A DNA stretch of 64,000 bases from Hymenobacter ruricola (GTDB lineage Bacteria; Bacteroidota; Bacteroidia; Cytophagales; Hymenobacteraceae): NCBI RefSeq assembly GCF_015694525.1, contig NZ_JADQDM010000008.1, forward strand, positions 62,001-126,000, read 5' to 3'. The notes beneath the pieces were generated by a model. That model saw only the letters and a list, made by a program, of their open reading frames with translations. It had not been told where the DNA came from and did not search any database. Positions 48,277 through 55,885 of this stretch are shown here, in pieces (position 1 is the stretch's first letter; each line of letters opens with the position of its first letter). Made by a program: the position numbers and the translations under genes.

Positions 48277-48576
48277 TTAATGGCTCAGCGTCTTCTCTTT
48301 ATAGCGCGTGATTTGGCGGCGCAGGCTTTCGGTGGCGGCGTCGGCGGCGGCTTCAAAGGAAGCGGCGTCTTCGGCGCTGAACAAGGTAGTGCCTGGCACG
48401 AAAAGCTTAATTTCAACCGTTTTATTGTCGATACCGTCCTTGTTGTTGAGGCGCATGATTACCTCGCCGTCGGTAAACTTATCGTAAAAAGTTTCGAGCT
48501 TATTGAGGCGTTGCTGCACAAAATCAAGCAATTTCTTGTCGGCGTCGAAGTGCACCGAATGCATCTGAACTTTCAT
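48277..48576 (-). CDS. raiA: Ribosome hibernation-promoting factor (HPF/YfiA family)
   Basis: Binds the 30S subunit at the decoding site to inactivate ribosomes in starvation. The short form: 99 residues, MKVQMHSVHFDADKKLLDFV, QQRLNKLETFYDKFTDGEVI, KTVEIKLFVPGTTLFSAEDA, SFEAAADAATESLRRQITRY. It lacks the C-terminal dimerisation domain of long HPF. Start at 48576; the frame continues upstream with a non-homologous part. It belongs to the conserved Bacteroidota order rpsU-xerC-raiA, 38 bases downstream of xerC. Confidence 0.93.
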   Translation of the reverse strand: MKVQMHSVHFDADKKLLDFVQQRLNKLETFYDKFTDGEVIMRLNNKDGIDNKTVEIKLFVPGTTLFSAEDAASFEAAADAATESLRRQITRYKEKTLSH

Positions 48577-48614
48577 AAAGCGTTTGATTAAGAGGGTAAA
48601 AGGGTGTGGCAAAC

Positions 48615-49493
48615 TCAGGCCCGGGGATGGGCCTGTTCAAATACGGATTTCAGGCGGTCGACGGACAGGTGCGTGTACACCTGCGTGGCCGCCAGGCTGG
48701 CGTGTCCTAGTAGCTCTTTGATGGAATTCAAATCGGCGCCCTTGCCCAGCAAATGCGTGGCAAACGCGTGCCGCAGGGCGTGCGGGTGCTGCTGCGCCCC
48801 GGAGGTCGTAATCTGACTCAAATACCGCTTCACGCAGCGGTAGACAAACTTCTCGTACATGGCCTCGCCCTTGTCGGTGAGCAGCAGCGGACCTTCGGTG
48901 GCGCCAAACTCGTGCGCCCGCCGGGCCTGGTATTTTTCAATCACCAGCTTTAAGGTCGGGTTTAGCGGCACGATGCGCTGCTTGTTGCCCTTGCCCGTGA
49001 CGCGCACCGTGCCCGCGCCTAGGCTCACGTCGTCGGCGTGAATGCCGATGAGCTCCGAAAGGCGGATGCCGGTGCCATAGAGCATTTCCAGCACCAGCTG
49101 GTCGCGCACGCCGGCGAAGTCGTCGCCGAACTCGAACGAGTTCAACAAGCCGTTCAGCGCCTCTTCGGGCACGAACTCGGGCAGCTTCTTGGCCATCTTC
49201 GGGGCCTTGATGCGCAGCATGGGATTGGCGGCAATGGTGCCGGCGCGCAGCAGAAACTTGTAGTACGAGCGCAAGCAGGCCACTTTGCGGTTCACGGTGC
49301 GCGGGTCGAGGTTTTGCTGCATCAGCTCCACCACCCAGCCGCGGATAAGCGGGTGCGTGGCCTGCGCCGGGTCGTCAAGCTCGTAGGCCGATTTCAGGTA
49401 GGCGGCAAACTGGCCCAGGTCGGTTTGGTACGAGGTCAGCGTGTGCCCACTGTAGCGCTTTTCAAAGCGCAGAAAATCGAGAAAAGCGTCCAT
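48615..49493 (-). CDS. xerC: Tyrosine recombinase XerC/XerD
   Basis: A 292-residue site-specific recombinase that should resolve chromosome dimers at dif. N-terminal SAM-like core-binding domain (FLRFEKRYSGHTLTSYQTDL), catalytic domain with Arg in GTGIRLSEL, Lys in TGKGNKQR, HALRH (His-x-x-Arg), GHASLAATQVYTH with His and the nucleophile Tyr273. Housekeeping Xer rather than a mobile integrase, judged from the conserved position between rpsU and raiA. No dif-like sequence was located in the window. Start at 49493. Confidence 0.93.
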   Translation of the reverse strand: MDAFLDFLRFEKRYSGHTLTSYQTDLGQFAAYLKSAYELDDPAQATHPLIRGWVVELMQQNLDPRTVNRKVACLRSYYKFLLRAGTIAANPMLRIKAPKMAKKLPEFVPEEALNGLLNSFEFGDDFAGVRDQLVLEMLYGTGIRLSELIGIHADDVSLGAGTVRVTGKGNKQRIVPLNPTLKLVIEKYQARRAHEFGATEGPLLLTDKGEAMYEKFVYRCVKRYLSQITTSGAQQHPHALRHAFATHLLGKGADLNSIKELLGHASLAATQVYTHLSVDRLKSVFEQAHPRA

Positions 49494-49504
49494 ACACAGC
49501 AAAA

Positions 49505-49528
49505 ATGCCCGGCGGTTGGGCCGGGCAT
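49505..49528 (-). terminator. Hairpin upstream of xerC
   Basis: ATGCCCGGC and GCCGGGCAT pair around six bases. It is directly upstream of the xerC start, with an A-run in the plus direction (AAAAA at 49500), so on the minus strand it is followed by T bases. It may reduce readthrough from rpsU into xerC. Confidence 0.55.
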
Positions 49529-49582
49529 CCAATGTAGGGCTTTTTTATTTTTCACCAAGCAAACGCCTGGGGTACGGACGCG

Positions 49583-49626
49583 AAAAAACCGGCCGGCTTG
49601 CCAAATGGGGCAAACCGGCCGGTTTT
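49583..49626 (-). terminator. Terminator of rpsU
   Basis: AAAACCGGCCGGCTTGCC (from 49585) and GGGGCAAACCGGCCGGTTTT pair with one mismatch around a small loop, with a T tract in the minus direction. It lies about 30 bases after the rpsU stop. Confidence 0.85.
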
Positions 49627-49656
49627 AGCAAAGCTAAACGGCCCTAAAGCGGGAGG

Positions 49657-49851
49657 CTATTCGTTGGGCTGGCCGTAAGTGGCGAGCTTGTAGACGGCCT
49701 TCTGCTTCATTTTGCGCTGCGTGATGCTGGGCTTCTGGAAGAACGTGCGACGACGCAGCTCTTTCAGCACGCCGGTGCGCTCAAATTTCTTCTTGAAGCG
49801 CTTCAGAGCGCGGTCAACCGATTCGTTGTCTTTGATTTGAACGATAATCAT
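49657..49851 (-). CDS. rpsU: 30S ribosomal protein S21
   Basis: 64 residues, MIIVQIKDNESVDRALKRFK, then KKFERTGVLKELRRRTFFQK, then PSITQRKMKQKAVYKLATYG: the S21 signature with dense basic residues. In Bacteroidota S21 interacts with the 3' end of 16S rRNA and has been linked to the sequestering of the anti-Shine-Dalgarno, which matches the lack of such sites in the phylum. First gene of rpsU-xerC-raiA; a perfect -7 box precedes it. Confidence 0.97.
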   Translation of the reverse strand: MIIVQIKDNESVDRALKRFKKKFERTGVLKELRRRTFFQKPSITQRKMKQKAVYKLATYGQPNE

Positions 49852-49900
49852 ACCAGGGAATGAGGGGATTTTTCAGAGGAGGTCGGTGCAAACCGGGCCG

Positions 49901-49908
49901 CAAAGATA
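49901..49908 (-). promoter_or_regulatory. -7 promoter box of rpsU
   Basis: The minus strand reads TATCTTTG, an exact match to TAnnTTTG, 50 bases before the rpsU start. The adjacent inverted repeat (49910-50048) occupies the region where a -33 box should be. Confidence 0.55.
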
Positions 49909-49909
49909 A

Positions 49910-50048
49910 ACCGCAGATTTAACAGATTCTAACGGATGCAACAGATTTTTTGTGGTTTAGCCTTTAGCACCGCGCCGAAAGCCCTTTGGTCCTCTGCCGC
50001 GGAACCACAAAATCCGTTTCATCCGTTAAAATTCGTTAAATCTGCGGT
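49910..50048. repeat. Long inverted repeat, CCGCAGATTTAAC family
   Basis: Left arm 49910-49957 (ACCGCAGATTTAACAGATTC, then TAACGGATGCAACAG...) and right arm 50003-50048 (AACCACAAAATCCGTTTCAT, then CCGTTAAAATTCGTTAAATC, TGCGGT) are inverted copies with several mismatches, separated by 45 bases. AT-rich, unlike the other repeat families. It fills the gap between rpsU and the acyl-CoA dehydrogenase gene. Confidence 0.88.
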
Positions 50049-50061
50049 CAAGTCGGCGGTT

Positions 50062-51207
50062 CTACTTCAGCAACGCCCGGGCGATAACCAGCTTCTGAAT
50101 TTCGCTGGTGCCCTCGCCGATGGTGCAGAGCTTGGCGTCGCGGTAATATTTCTCGGCCGGGTAGTCCTTCGTGTAGCCATAGCCGCCGAAAATCTGCACG
50201 CCTTCGTTGGCCACGCGCACGCTCACTTCGGAGGCGTAGAGCTTGGCCATGGCCGATTCGAGGTTCACGTTCAGGCCGCGGTCCTTCATGTCGGCGGCGC
50301 GGTAGGTGAGCAGGCTGGCGGCTTCAATTTCGGTAGCCATGTCGGCCAGCTTAAAGGCGATGCCCTGGAACTTGCTGATGGGCTGGTTGAACTGCTGGCG
50401 CTCCTTGCTGTACTGCGTGGCGGCCTCGAATGCGCCCTGCGCGATGCCCAGGCTGAGGGCCGCGATGCTGATGCGGCCGCCGTCGAGCACTTTGAGGCTC
50501 TGCACGAAGCCGTCGCCCACTTTGCCGATGACGTTGCCCACGGGCACTTTGCAATCGGTAAAAATCAACTCCGTGGTTTCCGAGGCGCGCATCCCCAGCT
50601 TGTCCTCCTTGCGGCCGGCGGCGAAGCCCGGCGTGCCGCGCTCGATGATGAAGGCCGTCATGCCGTGCGAGTCGCCCACTTCGCCGGTGCGGGCAATGAC
50701 GACGGCCACGTTGCCGGTTTTGCCGTGGGTGATGAAGTTTTTGGCGCCGTTGAGCACGTAGTTTTCGCCGCTTTCATCGAGCACGGCGGTGGTGCGCATG
50801 TTGCCGGCATCGGAGCCGGTGTTGGGCTCGGTGAGGCCCCAGGCGCCAATCCATTCGCCGCTGGCCAGCTTGGGCAGGTACTTGCGCTTTTGCTCTTCGG
50901 AGGCGTGTTGCAGAATGTGGCCGGTGCACAGCGAGTTGTGGGCCGCCATGCTCAGGCCGATGCTGCCGTCGATTTTCGACAGCTCCGCGATGGCCGTCAC
51001 GTACTCCATGTAGCCGAAGCCGGAGCCGCCGTATTCCTGCGGCACGAGCACGCCCATCAGGCCCAGCTCGCCCAATTTGTGGAACACCTCGACGGGAAAT
51101 TCCTGGCTTTCGTCCCACTTCATCATGTGGGGCTTGATGTGTTGGGCGCCAAAATCGCGCACCATCTGCGCAATCATGGTCTGGTTTTCGGTGGCTACGG
51201 CTTCCAT
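50062..51207 (-). CDS. Acyl-CoA dehydrogenase
   Basis: An FAD enzyme of 381 residues that oxidises acyl-CoA to 2-enoyl-CoA in beta-oxidation or amino acid breakdown. Features: N-terminal helical domain (QMVRDFGAQHIKPHMMKWDE), GVLVPQEYGGSGFGYMEYV, LTEPNTGSDAGNMRTTAVLD (FAD/substrate loop), catalytic Glu in the IGEGTSEIQKLVIAR C-terminus region, and GGRISIAALSLGIAQGAFEA. Best match to short-chain/isovaleryl-type family. The start at 51207 (MEAVATENQTMIAQ) is homologous; upstream frame is not. Single gene. Confidence 0.95.
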   Translation of the reverse strand: MEAVATENQTMIAQMVRDFGAQHIKPHMMKWDESQEFPVEVFHKLGELGLMGVLVPQEYGGSGFGYMEYVTAIAELSKIDGSIGLSMAAHNSLCTGHILQHASEEQKRKYLPKLASGEWIGAWGLTEPNTGSDAGNMRTTAVLDESGENYVLNGAKNFITHGKTGNVAVVIARTGEVGDSHGMTAFIIERGTPGFAAGRKEDKLGMRASETTELIFTDCKVPVGNVIGKVGDGFVQSLKVLDGGRISIAALSLGIAQGAFEAATQYSKERQQFNQPISKFQGIAFKLADMATEIEAASLLTYRAADMKDRGLNVNLESAMAKLYASEVSVRVANEGVQIFGGYGYTKDYPAEKYYRDAKLCTIGEGTSEIQKLVIARALLK

Positions 51208-51372
51208 GGATGGAGAACGGTTGGTGGGAATTATTAATAGGTGCAGAACGGGTAAGACCAAAACCAACGACCGTTCGTTTTGGCTCCACGAAAGTACGGT
51301 TTTGGCGCTTGGAAACGGCGGCCGGCGGGCACCGCTCGCCGGCCCGTAGTTGAAAGGGCGCGGCAAAAGCGT

Positions 51373-51380
51373 TACTTTTG
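51373..51380 (+). promoter_or_regulatory. Promoter of the polysaccharide operon
   Basis: TACTTTTG (TAnnTTTG) with a TTG at 51350, leaving a 20-base spacer, agrees with the Bacteroidota -33/-7 promoter. It is about 80 bases upstream of the first gene's ATG at 51461. Confidence 0.55.
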
Positions 51381-51460
51381 AGGCTTTTTGGGGAGAACCT
51401 GACGCCCACGGCCCGCGTTTTTCCTGGTTTTTTTATTTGATTTTGCGCTCCTTGGCCTTC

Positions 51461-52393
51461 ATGCCGACTTTTTTCCTTCGCCGCCTCGGGCGGCTGTGGC
51501 TGCTTGCGCTGCCCGCCGTGCTGCTGTTCTCGTCGTGTGCCTCGACGAAATACTATCAAAAGAGAACCCTTTTTCGCCTTACCGACAGCCAGGGCCACCA
51601 ACTCGACACCACCAAGCTGCGCATTGCGGTGAACCGGAGCGAGCGCAATTATGTCATTCAGCCCAACGACTTTTTGGAGGTACGAGTGAACACCAACAAG
51701 GGCGAACGCATTCTGGACCCCAACGGCGAGTTGCAGTTTGGGCAGCCCACGGGCACATTGCCCAGCCGCAGTAGCGTGCGGGGCGGCCAGCAGGGCAGCG
51801 CAGGCACCCGCAACACGGGCCAAGGCGCCGGGGCCACTAGCGGCGGCTCCGAATTTCTGGTGCAGGCCGATGGCACGGCCACGCTGCCGCTGGTGGGCCG
51901 GGTGAGCGTGAGCGGCCTGACGCTGCTACAGGCCGACAGCATGCTGGCCCGGCGCTTCAACGAGTTTTACAAGGAGTCGTTCGTGACCACCCACGTCACC
52001 AACAACCGGGTGATTGTGCTGGGAGCCGCGGGCGGGCAGGTCATTGCCCTCACCAACGACAACATGAACCTGCTGGAAGTGCTGGCCCTGGCCGGCGGCG
52101 TCGACGGAGCCGGCGGGGCCGGCGGGGCGGGCCTGTACCGCAACGGCGGCCGGGCCGACAACATTCGCATCATCCGCGGCGACTTGAAAAACCCGCGCGT
52201 GCAGCAAATCGACCTGTCGACCCTCAATGGCATGCGCCGGGCCAACCTGCAGGTGGAGCCCAATGATGTAATTTACGTGGAGCCCATCCGCCGGCCGTTC
52301 CTGGATGCACTCAACGACATTAATCCCATCATCGGGATAGCAAGCTTGCTGACCACGACTACTTTTTTTATTATCTCGCAATTAAACCGTTAA
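51461..52393 (+). CDS. Polysaccharide biosynthesis/export protein (Wza-like lipoprotein)
   Basis: A 310-residue outer-membrane lipoprotein. Signal LRRLGRLWLLALPAVLLFSS ends in SSC (Cys 26). The polysaccharide export domain spans about 60-200 (YVIQPNDFLEVRVNTNKGER, LVQADGTATLPLVGRVSVSG, LTLLQADSMLARRF) with an unusual Gly/Ser/Arg-rich insertion at about 105-140 (SSVRGGQQGSAGTRNTGQGA), and an SLBB domain follows (VTNNRVIVLGAAGGQVIALT, then NMNLLEVLALAGGVDG). A C-terminal hydrophobic helix (IGIASLLTTTTFFIISQL) is present as in Bacteroidota homologues. First gene of the exopolysaccharide operon; the next gene is 66 bases away. Confidence 0.93.
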   Translation: MPTFFLRRLGRLWLLALPAVLLFSSCASTKYYQKRTLFRLTDSQGHQLDTTKLRIAVNRSERNYVIQPNDFLEVRVNTNKGERILDPNGELQFGQPTGTLPSRSSVRGGQQGSAGTRNTGQGAGATSGGSEFLVQADGTATLPLVGRVSVSGLTLLQADSMLARRFNEFYKESFVTTHVTNNRVIVLGAAGGQVIALTNDNMNLLEVLALAGGVDGAGGAGGAGLYRNGGRADNIRIIRGDLKNPRVQQIDLSTLNGMRRANLQVEPNDVIYVEPIRRPFLDALNDINPIIGIASLLTTTTFFIISQLNR

Positions 52394-52459
52394 TTCTCTG
52401 GTGCTTCGCCCGGCGTATGCTGCGGCTGGGAATCGAGCGTGAGATGCAATTCCAGTGCA

Positions 52460-54967
52460 ATGGCTATAAATGAGAACACCGAGTTAGAAGAGCTCATCCG
52501 CAACGCTTCGGGCGGCGTAGCGACGCCTCCCGCGACGCCTATGGCCGGCATGACGGCCGAGGAAGACGATGCGGGCGGCCTCGATGTGGCTACCTTGGTG
52601 CTAGTGGCCCGCCGCAGCCTGCTGTGGCTGTTGCTGCTGGTGGTGTTGGGCGTTACGGCTTCGTGGCTTTACCTGCGCTACACCAAGCCGGTGTATCAAT
52701 CGGCCTCCATCCTGAAAATTGACGAGCGCGCCCAGGCGGCCGAAGTTGGCATTGCCGACCAGCTGGCGCCGGCCGCCGACAAAGGCCGGGGCAACAAGCT
52801 GGCGGGCGAGGTCGAGCTGATTAAATCCAACCTCATCTACCAGCGTCTGCGCGATTCGCTGACGCTCCACGTGAATTATTACGTGCAGGGCACGGTGCTT
52901 GAAACAGAGCTGTACGGCACCTCCCCCTTTCGCATTCAGGACACCATCACGGACCCGGCGCTGTACAACCGCAAGTTCAACCTGAAATTCACGGGTCCGC
53001 AGCGCTTTCGGCTGGACTTTGTAGGCCAGGGCCGGGCACTGGGCGGTGAGTACTCGCTGGGCCAGCCCATTGTGCTGCCGGGCATTCGGTTGCAGGTAGA
53101 TGGCACACCGGAGTTGAACGAGGCCGCCCGCGAATCGGATTATCACTTCACAATTCAGGACGAGGCGGCGGTTAATGCCTATCTGGACAAAAACCTGACG
53201 GTTGACATTGTGAATCCGGACGCTAATACCATCCAGATTTCGTTTAAAGACTTCAACCCAACCAAGGCCCAAAGCGTGGTGAACACCATTGACCGGGTGT
53301 ATTTGAAGCAAAAACTATTTCAGAAACGGCAGTCGACCGACCTGAAATCGAAGTTTCTTGAAAAAACCCTGAACGATACCAAACGGCTACTTCAGCAAGC
53401 CGAAGCCGACCTGCAAGCCTTCATTCAGACCAACAAAACCTACGATGTGGAGGCAGATGCCGCCGCCATTGTGGCCAAACTGGAAAAGCTGGAGGATGAA
53501 CGGGCCAAGTTGGAGGAAAAAATCAACCTGCTGGTGGGCGTCAGCCGCCTAATAAACGAGGAGAGCATCACGACTACGGAAAACGAAACCGTGGAGCAGA
53601 GTATTCCGGCTATTGCCGGCATCGAAGACCCGCAGCTGGCCGGGATGCTCAACGACCTGAACGGCCAGCAGTGGGACCTGCGCCGCCTGCGCCGCTCCAG
53701 CACCGACAAAACCGAAGCCGTGCAGCAGCGGGAAGCCAGCGTGGCGTTTACGCGCAACAAAATCAAGCGCTTGCTGCTACAAGACCAGCAACTGCTGCGC
53801 CGCCAGCTGCGCATGCTCAATGAGCAGAATGATAAGCTAAGCGCCCAGTTGCAGGACAAGCCGGAGCAGGGCACGCAGTTGGAACGCCTCCGGCGTCCGG
53901 TGGACCTCTACGGCAAGAACTACCGAAGCTTATTTGAGCGCAAAATTGATTTTGACATTCAGCAAGCCGGCCAGATTGCTGACTTTCAAGTCCTGTCGCC
54001 AGCCTCGCTGCCGGCGGCGCCCATTTTCCCGAGCAAGCTTATTGCCTACGCCATTGGGCTGGTGGGCGGGCTGCTGCTGGGCCTGGGCCTGATTGCGGTG
54101 CGCTACTTTATGCACAACACCGTGACCAACGTGCGCGAGCTGGAGCGCAACACCAAGGCGGCGGTGCTGGGCATCATCCCGACCTACGACAAGGAAAAGA
54201 TGGAAATTTCGCGCCTGGTGGTAGACAAGAACCCCAAGTCGGCCATCTCGGAGTCCATTCGCTCCATCCGGACCAACCTGGACTTCATCAGTTCGGCCAA
54301 GAAGAAACGGCTGATTTCGGTGACGTCGACCATTTCGGGCGAGGGCAAAACCTTCGTGACGGTGAACCTGGGCGGCATCATCGCCCTTTCGGGCCAGCGC
54401 GTCATCATTCTGGATTTGGACATGCGCAAGCCCAAGGTGAATCTGGCCTTCGGCGCCGAGAACACGCGGGGCGTGAGCACCATCCTCATTGAGCGGCACA
54501 CCGTGCAGGAGTGCATTCAGCCCACCAGCATCGAGTCGATGCAGTTCATTTCGGCCGGCCCCACGCCGCCCAACCCGTCGGAGTTGATTCTGAGCGACCG
54601 GTTCGACCTGATGATTCAGGAGTTGTTCCGGACCTACGACGTGATTCTGATTGACACCCCGCCCGTGGGCCTCGTGACGGACGGCATCCTCATCATGCGC
54701 AAGGCCGACATTCCGCTCTACATCGTGCGGGCCGACTACTCGCGCAAGGCCTTCATCAAGAACCTGAACCGGCTGATGCGGAGCAATAACTTCTCCACCA
54801 TGTGCACCATCCTCAACGACGCCCCGGCCGGCGCGGGCTACGGGTATGGCTACGGCTACGGGTATGGCTACGGCTATGGGTACGGCGCATACGGCCAGGG
54901 CTACTACGAGGAGCCGGCCACCAAGCCGCTCACCTTTGGCCAGAAGCTGAAGAAGTTCTTATCTTAA
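52460..54967 (+). CDS. Wzc-like tyrosine autokinase (BY-kinase) with Gly-Tyr tail
   Basis: 835 residues in the inner membrane. Wzz-type region with two membrane helices (SLLWLLLLVVLGVTASWLYL, about residue 53; KLIAYAIGLVGGLLLGLGLI, about 528) bracketing a long periplasmic coiled coil (TLNDTKRLLQQAEADLQAFI). The cytoplasmic kinase has Walker A SGEGKT with Lys630, Walker A' LDLDMRKPK and a Walker B-like VILIDTPPVGLV. The C-terminal tail contains eight Gly-Tyr dipeptides in a row (about 793-808), then AYGQGYY, an extended version of the tyrosine cluster that is autophosphorylated. Controls polymer length and export. ATG at 52460 chosen over the GTG at 52439. The phosphatase gene follows after 14 bases. 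Confidence 0.95.
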   Translation: MAINENTELEELIRNASGGVATPPATPMAGMTAEEDDAGGLDVATLVLVARRSLLWLLLLVVLGVTASWLYLRYTKPVYQSASILKIDERAQAAEVGIADQLAPAADKGRGNKLAGEVELIKSNLIYQRLRDSLTLHVNYYVQGTVLETELYGTSPFRIQDTITDPALYNRKFNLKFTGPQRFRLDFVGQGRALGGEYSLGQPIVLPGIRLQVDGTPELNEAARESDYHFTIQDEAAVNAYLDKNLTVDIVNPDANTIQISFKDFNPTKAQSVVNTIDRVYLKQKLFQKRQSTDLKSKFLEKTLNDTKRLLQQAEADLQAFIQTNKTYDVEADAAAIVAKLEKLEDERAKLEEKINLLVGVSRLINEESITTTENETVEQSIPAIAGIEDPQLAGMLNDLNGQQWDLRRLRRSSTDKTEAVQQREASVAFTRNKIKRLLLQDQQLLRRQLRMLNEQNDKLSAQLQDKPEQGTQLERLRRPVDLYGKNYRSLFERKIDFDIQQAGQIADFQVLSPASLPAAPIFPSKLIAYAIGLVGGLLLGLGLIAVRYFMHNTVTNVRELERNTKAAVLGIIPTYDKEKMEISRLVVDKNPKSAISESIRSIRTNLDFISSAKKKRLISVTSTISGEGKTFVTVNLGGIIALSGQRVIILDLDMRKPKVNLAFGAENTRGVSTILIERHTVQECIQPTSIESMQFISAGPTPPNPSELILSDRFDLMIQELFRTYDVILIDTPPVGLVTDGILIMRKADIPLYIVRADYSRKAFIKNLNRLMRSNNFSTMCTILNDAPAGAGYGYGYGYGYGYGYGYGAYGQGYYEEPATKPLTFGQKLKKFLS

Positions 54968-54981
54968 CGCATTCTGAGTAA

Positions 54982-55764
54982 ATGGCTTCGCTCTGGCAAA
55001 AGCTTTTTGGCGGGGCAGCGGCACCCGCGGCTCCGGCGGCGCCCCCCGTGGCGGCCCTGGCCGCGCTGGGCGCCGACATGCACTCTCACCTGCTGCCCGG
55101 CCTCGACGACGGCGCCGAAACCGTGGAGCACTCGCTGGAGCTGCTGCGGGCCCTGCGCGACCTCGGCTTTCGCAAGCTGGTGATGACGCCGCACATCATG
55201 GGCGACTTTTACAAGAACACGCCGGAGGGCATTCGGGCCGCGTTACAGCTGCTGCGCGACGCCGCCGCCGGGGCCGGCTTGGGCGATGTGGCGCTCGACT
55301 GCGCCGCTGAGTATTACCTGGACGAGTTTCTGGGCCACAAACTGGCCGATGGCACCGAGATGCTCACCTTCGGGGGCGAGAAGCGGTACTTGCTGTTCGA
55401 GACGTCGTACATGAACGAGCCGCTGAACCTGTTCGAAATCATCTTTGAAATGAAGGCCCAGGGCTACCGGCCGGTGCTGGCCCACCCCGAGCGCTACACG
55501 TACTTGTACGGCCGCCTGGCCGAGATTGAAAAGCTGCGCCGCAACTACGACGTGTTGCTGCAGGTCAACCTGAATTCGCTGTCGGGCTACTACTCGCCCG
55601 GGGCCAAAAAGGTGGCCGAGCAGCTGATTGACGGCGGGCTGGTCGACTTCGTGGGCACCGACACGCACCACCTGCGCCACACCGATACCCTGCTGAAACG
55701 CACCGTGCCCCAGCCCTACCTGAAAAAGCTGCTCGACCTGCCGCTGCTGAATAATACGCTGTAA
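54982..55764 (+). CDS. PHP-type tyrosine-protein phosphatase (CpsB/YwqE family)
   Basis: 260 residues; should dephosphorylate the tail of the neighbouring BY-kinase using two or three metal ions. The PHP motifs are clear: DMHSHLLPGLDDGAETVEHS near residue 33, MTPHIMGDFYKNTPE, the middle YRPVLAHPERYTYL and the C-terminal VDFVGTDTHHLRHT with metal-binding Asp/His. The first about 30 residues are Ala/Pro-rich. Kinase-phosphatase adjacency (14-base gap) is usual for capsule control loci. Followed by a 120-base gap of short imperfect repeats. Confidence 0.94.
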   Translation: MASLWQKLFGGAAAPAAPAAPPVAALAALGADMHSHLLPGLDDGAETVEHSLELLRALRDLGFRKLVMTPHIMGDFYKNTPEGIRAALQLLRDAAAGAGLGDVALDCAAEYYLDEFLGHKLADGTEMLTFGGEKRYLLFETSYMNEPLNLFEIIFEMKAQGYRPVLAHPERYTYLYGRLAEIEKLRRNYDVLLQVNLNSLSGYYSPGAKKVAEQLIDGGLVDFVGTDTHHLRHTDTLLKRTVPQPYLKKLLDLPLLNNTL

Positions 55765-55769
55765 GTAGT

Positions 55770-55870
55770 GGTGAACGGTTAATGGTTAACGGTTAATAGC
55801 AGGTGAGTAGTGTAATATACGATTATTGACCCACTGCCAACGACTACCACTCACCACTAACCGTCAACCA
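55770..55870. repeat. Imperfect low-complexity inverted repeat (GGTTAA / ACTACCACTCACC)
   Basis: GTAGTGGTGAACGGTTAATG, then GTTAACGGTTAAT, contains tandem GGTTAA units. The other side (ACTACCACTCACCACTAACC, then GTCAACC) is a rough reverse complement. This resembles the other facing repeats but is much more degenerate. Located between the phosphatase and epimerase genes. Confidence 0.55.
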
Positions 55871-55885
55871 ATCAGCACCAAACCC

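Noticed and set aside
48615..49493. xerC as the integrase of a mobile element
   Set aside because: The rpsU-xerC-raiA order is conserved in Bacteroidota and no attachment sites or cargo genes are present.
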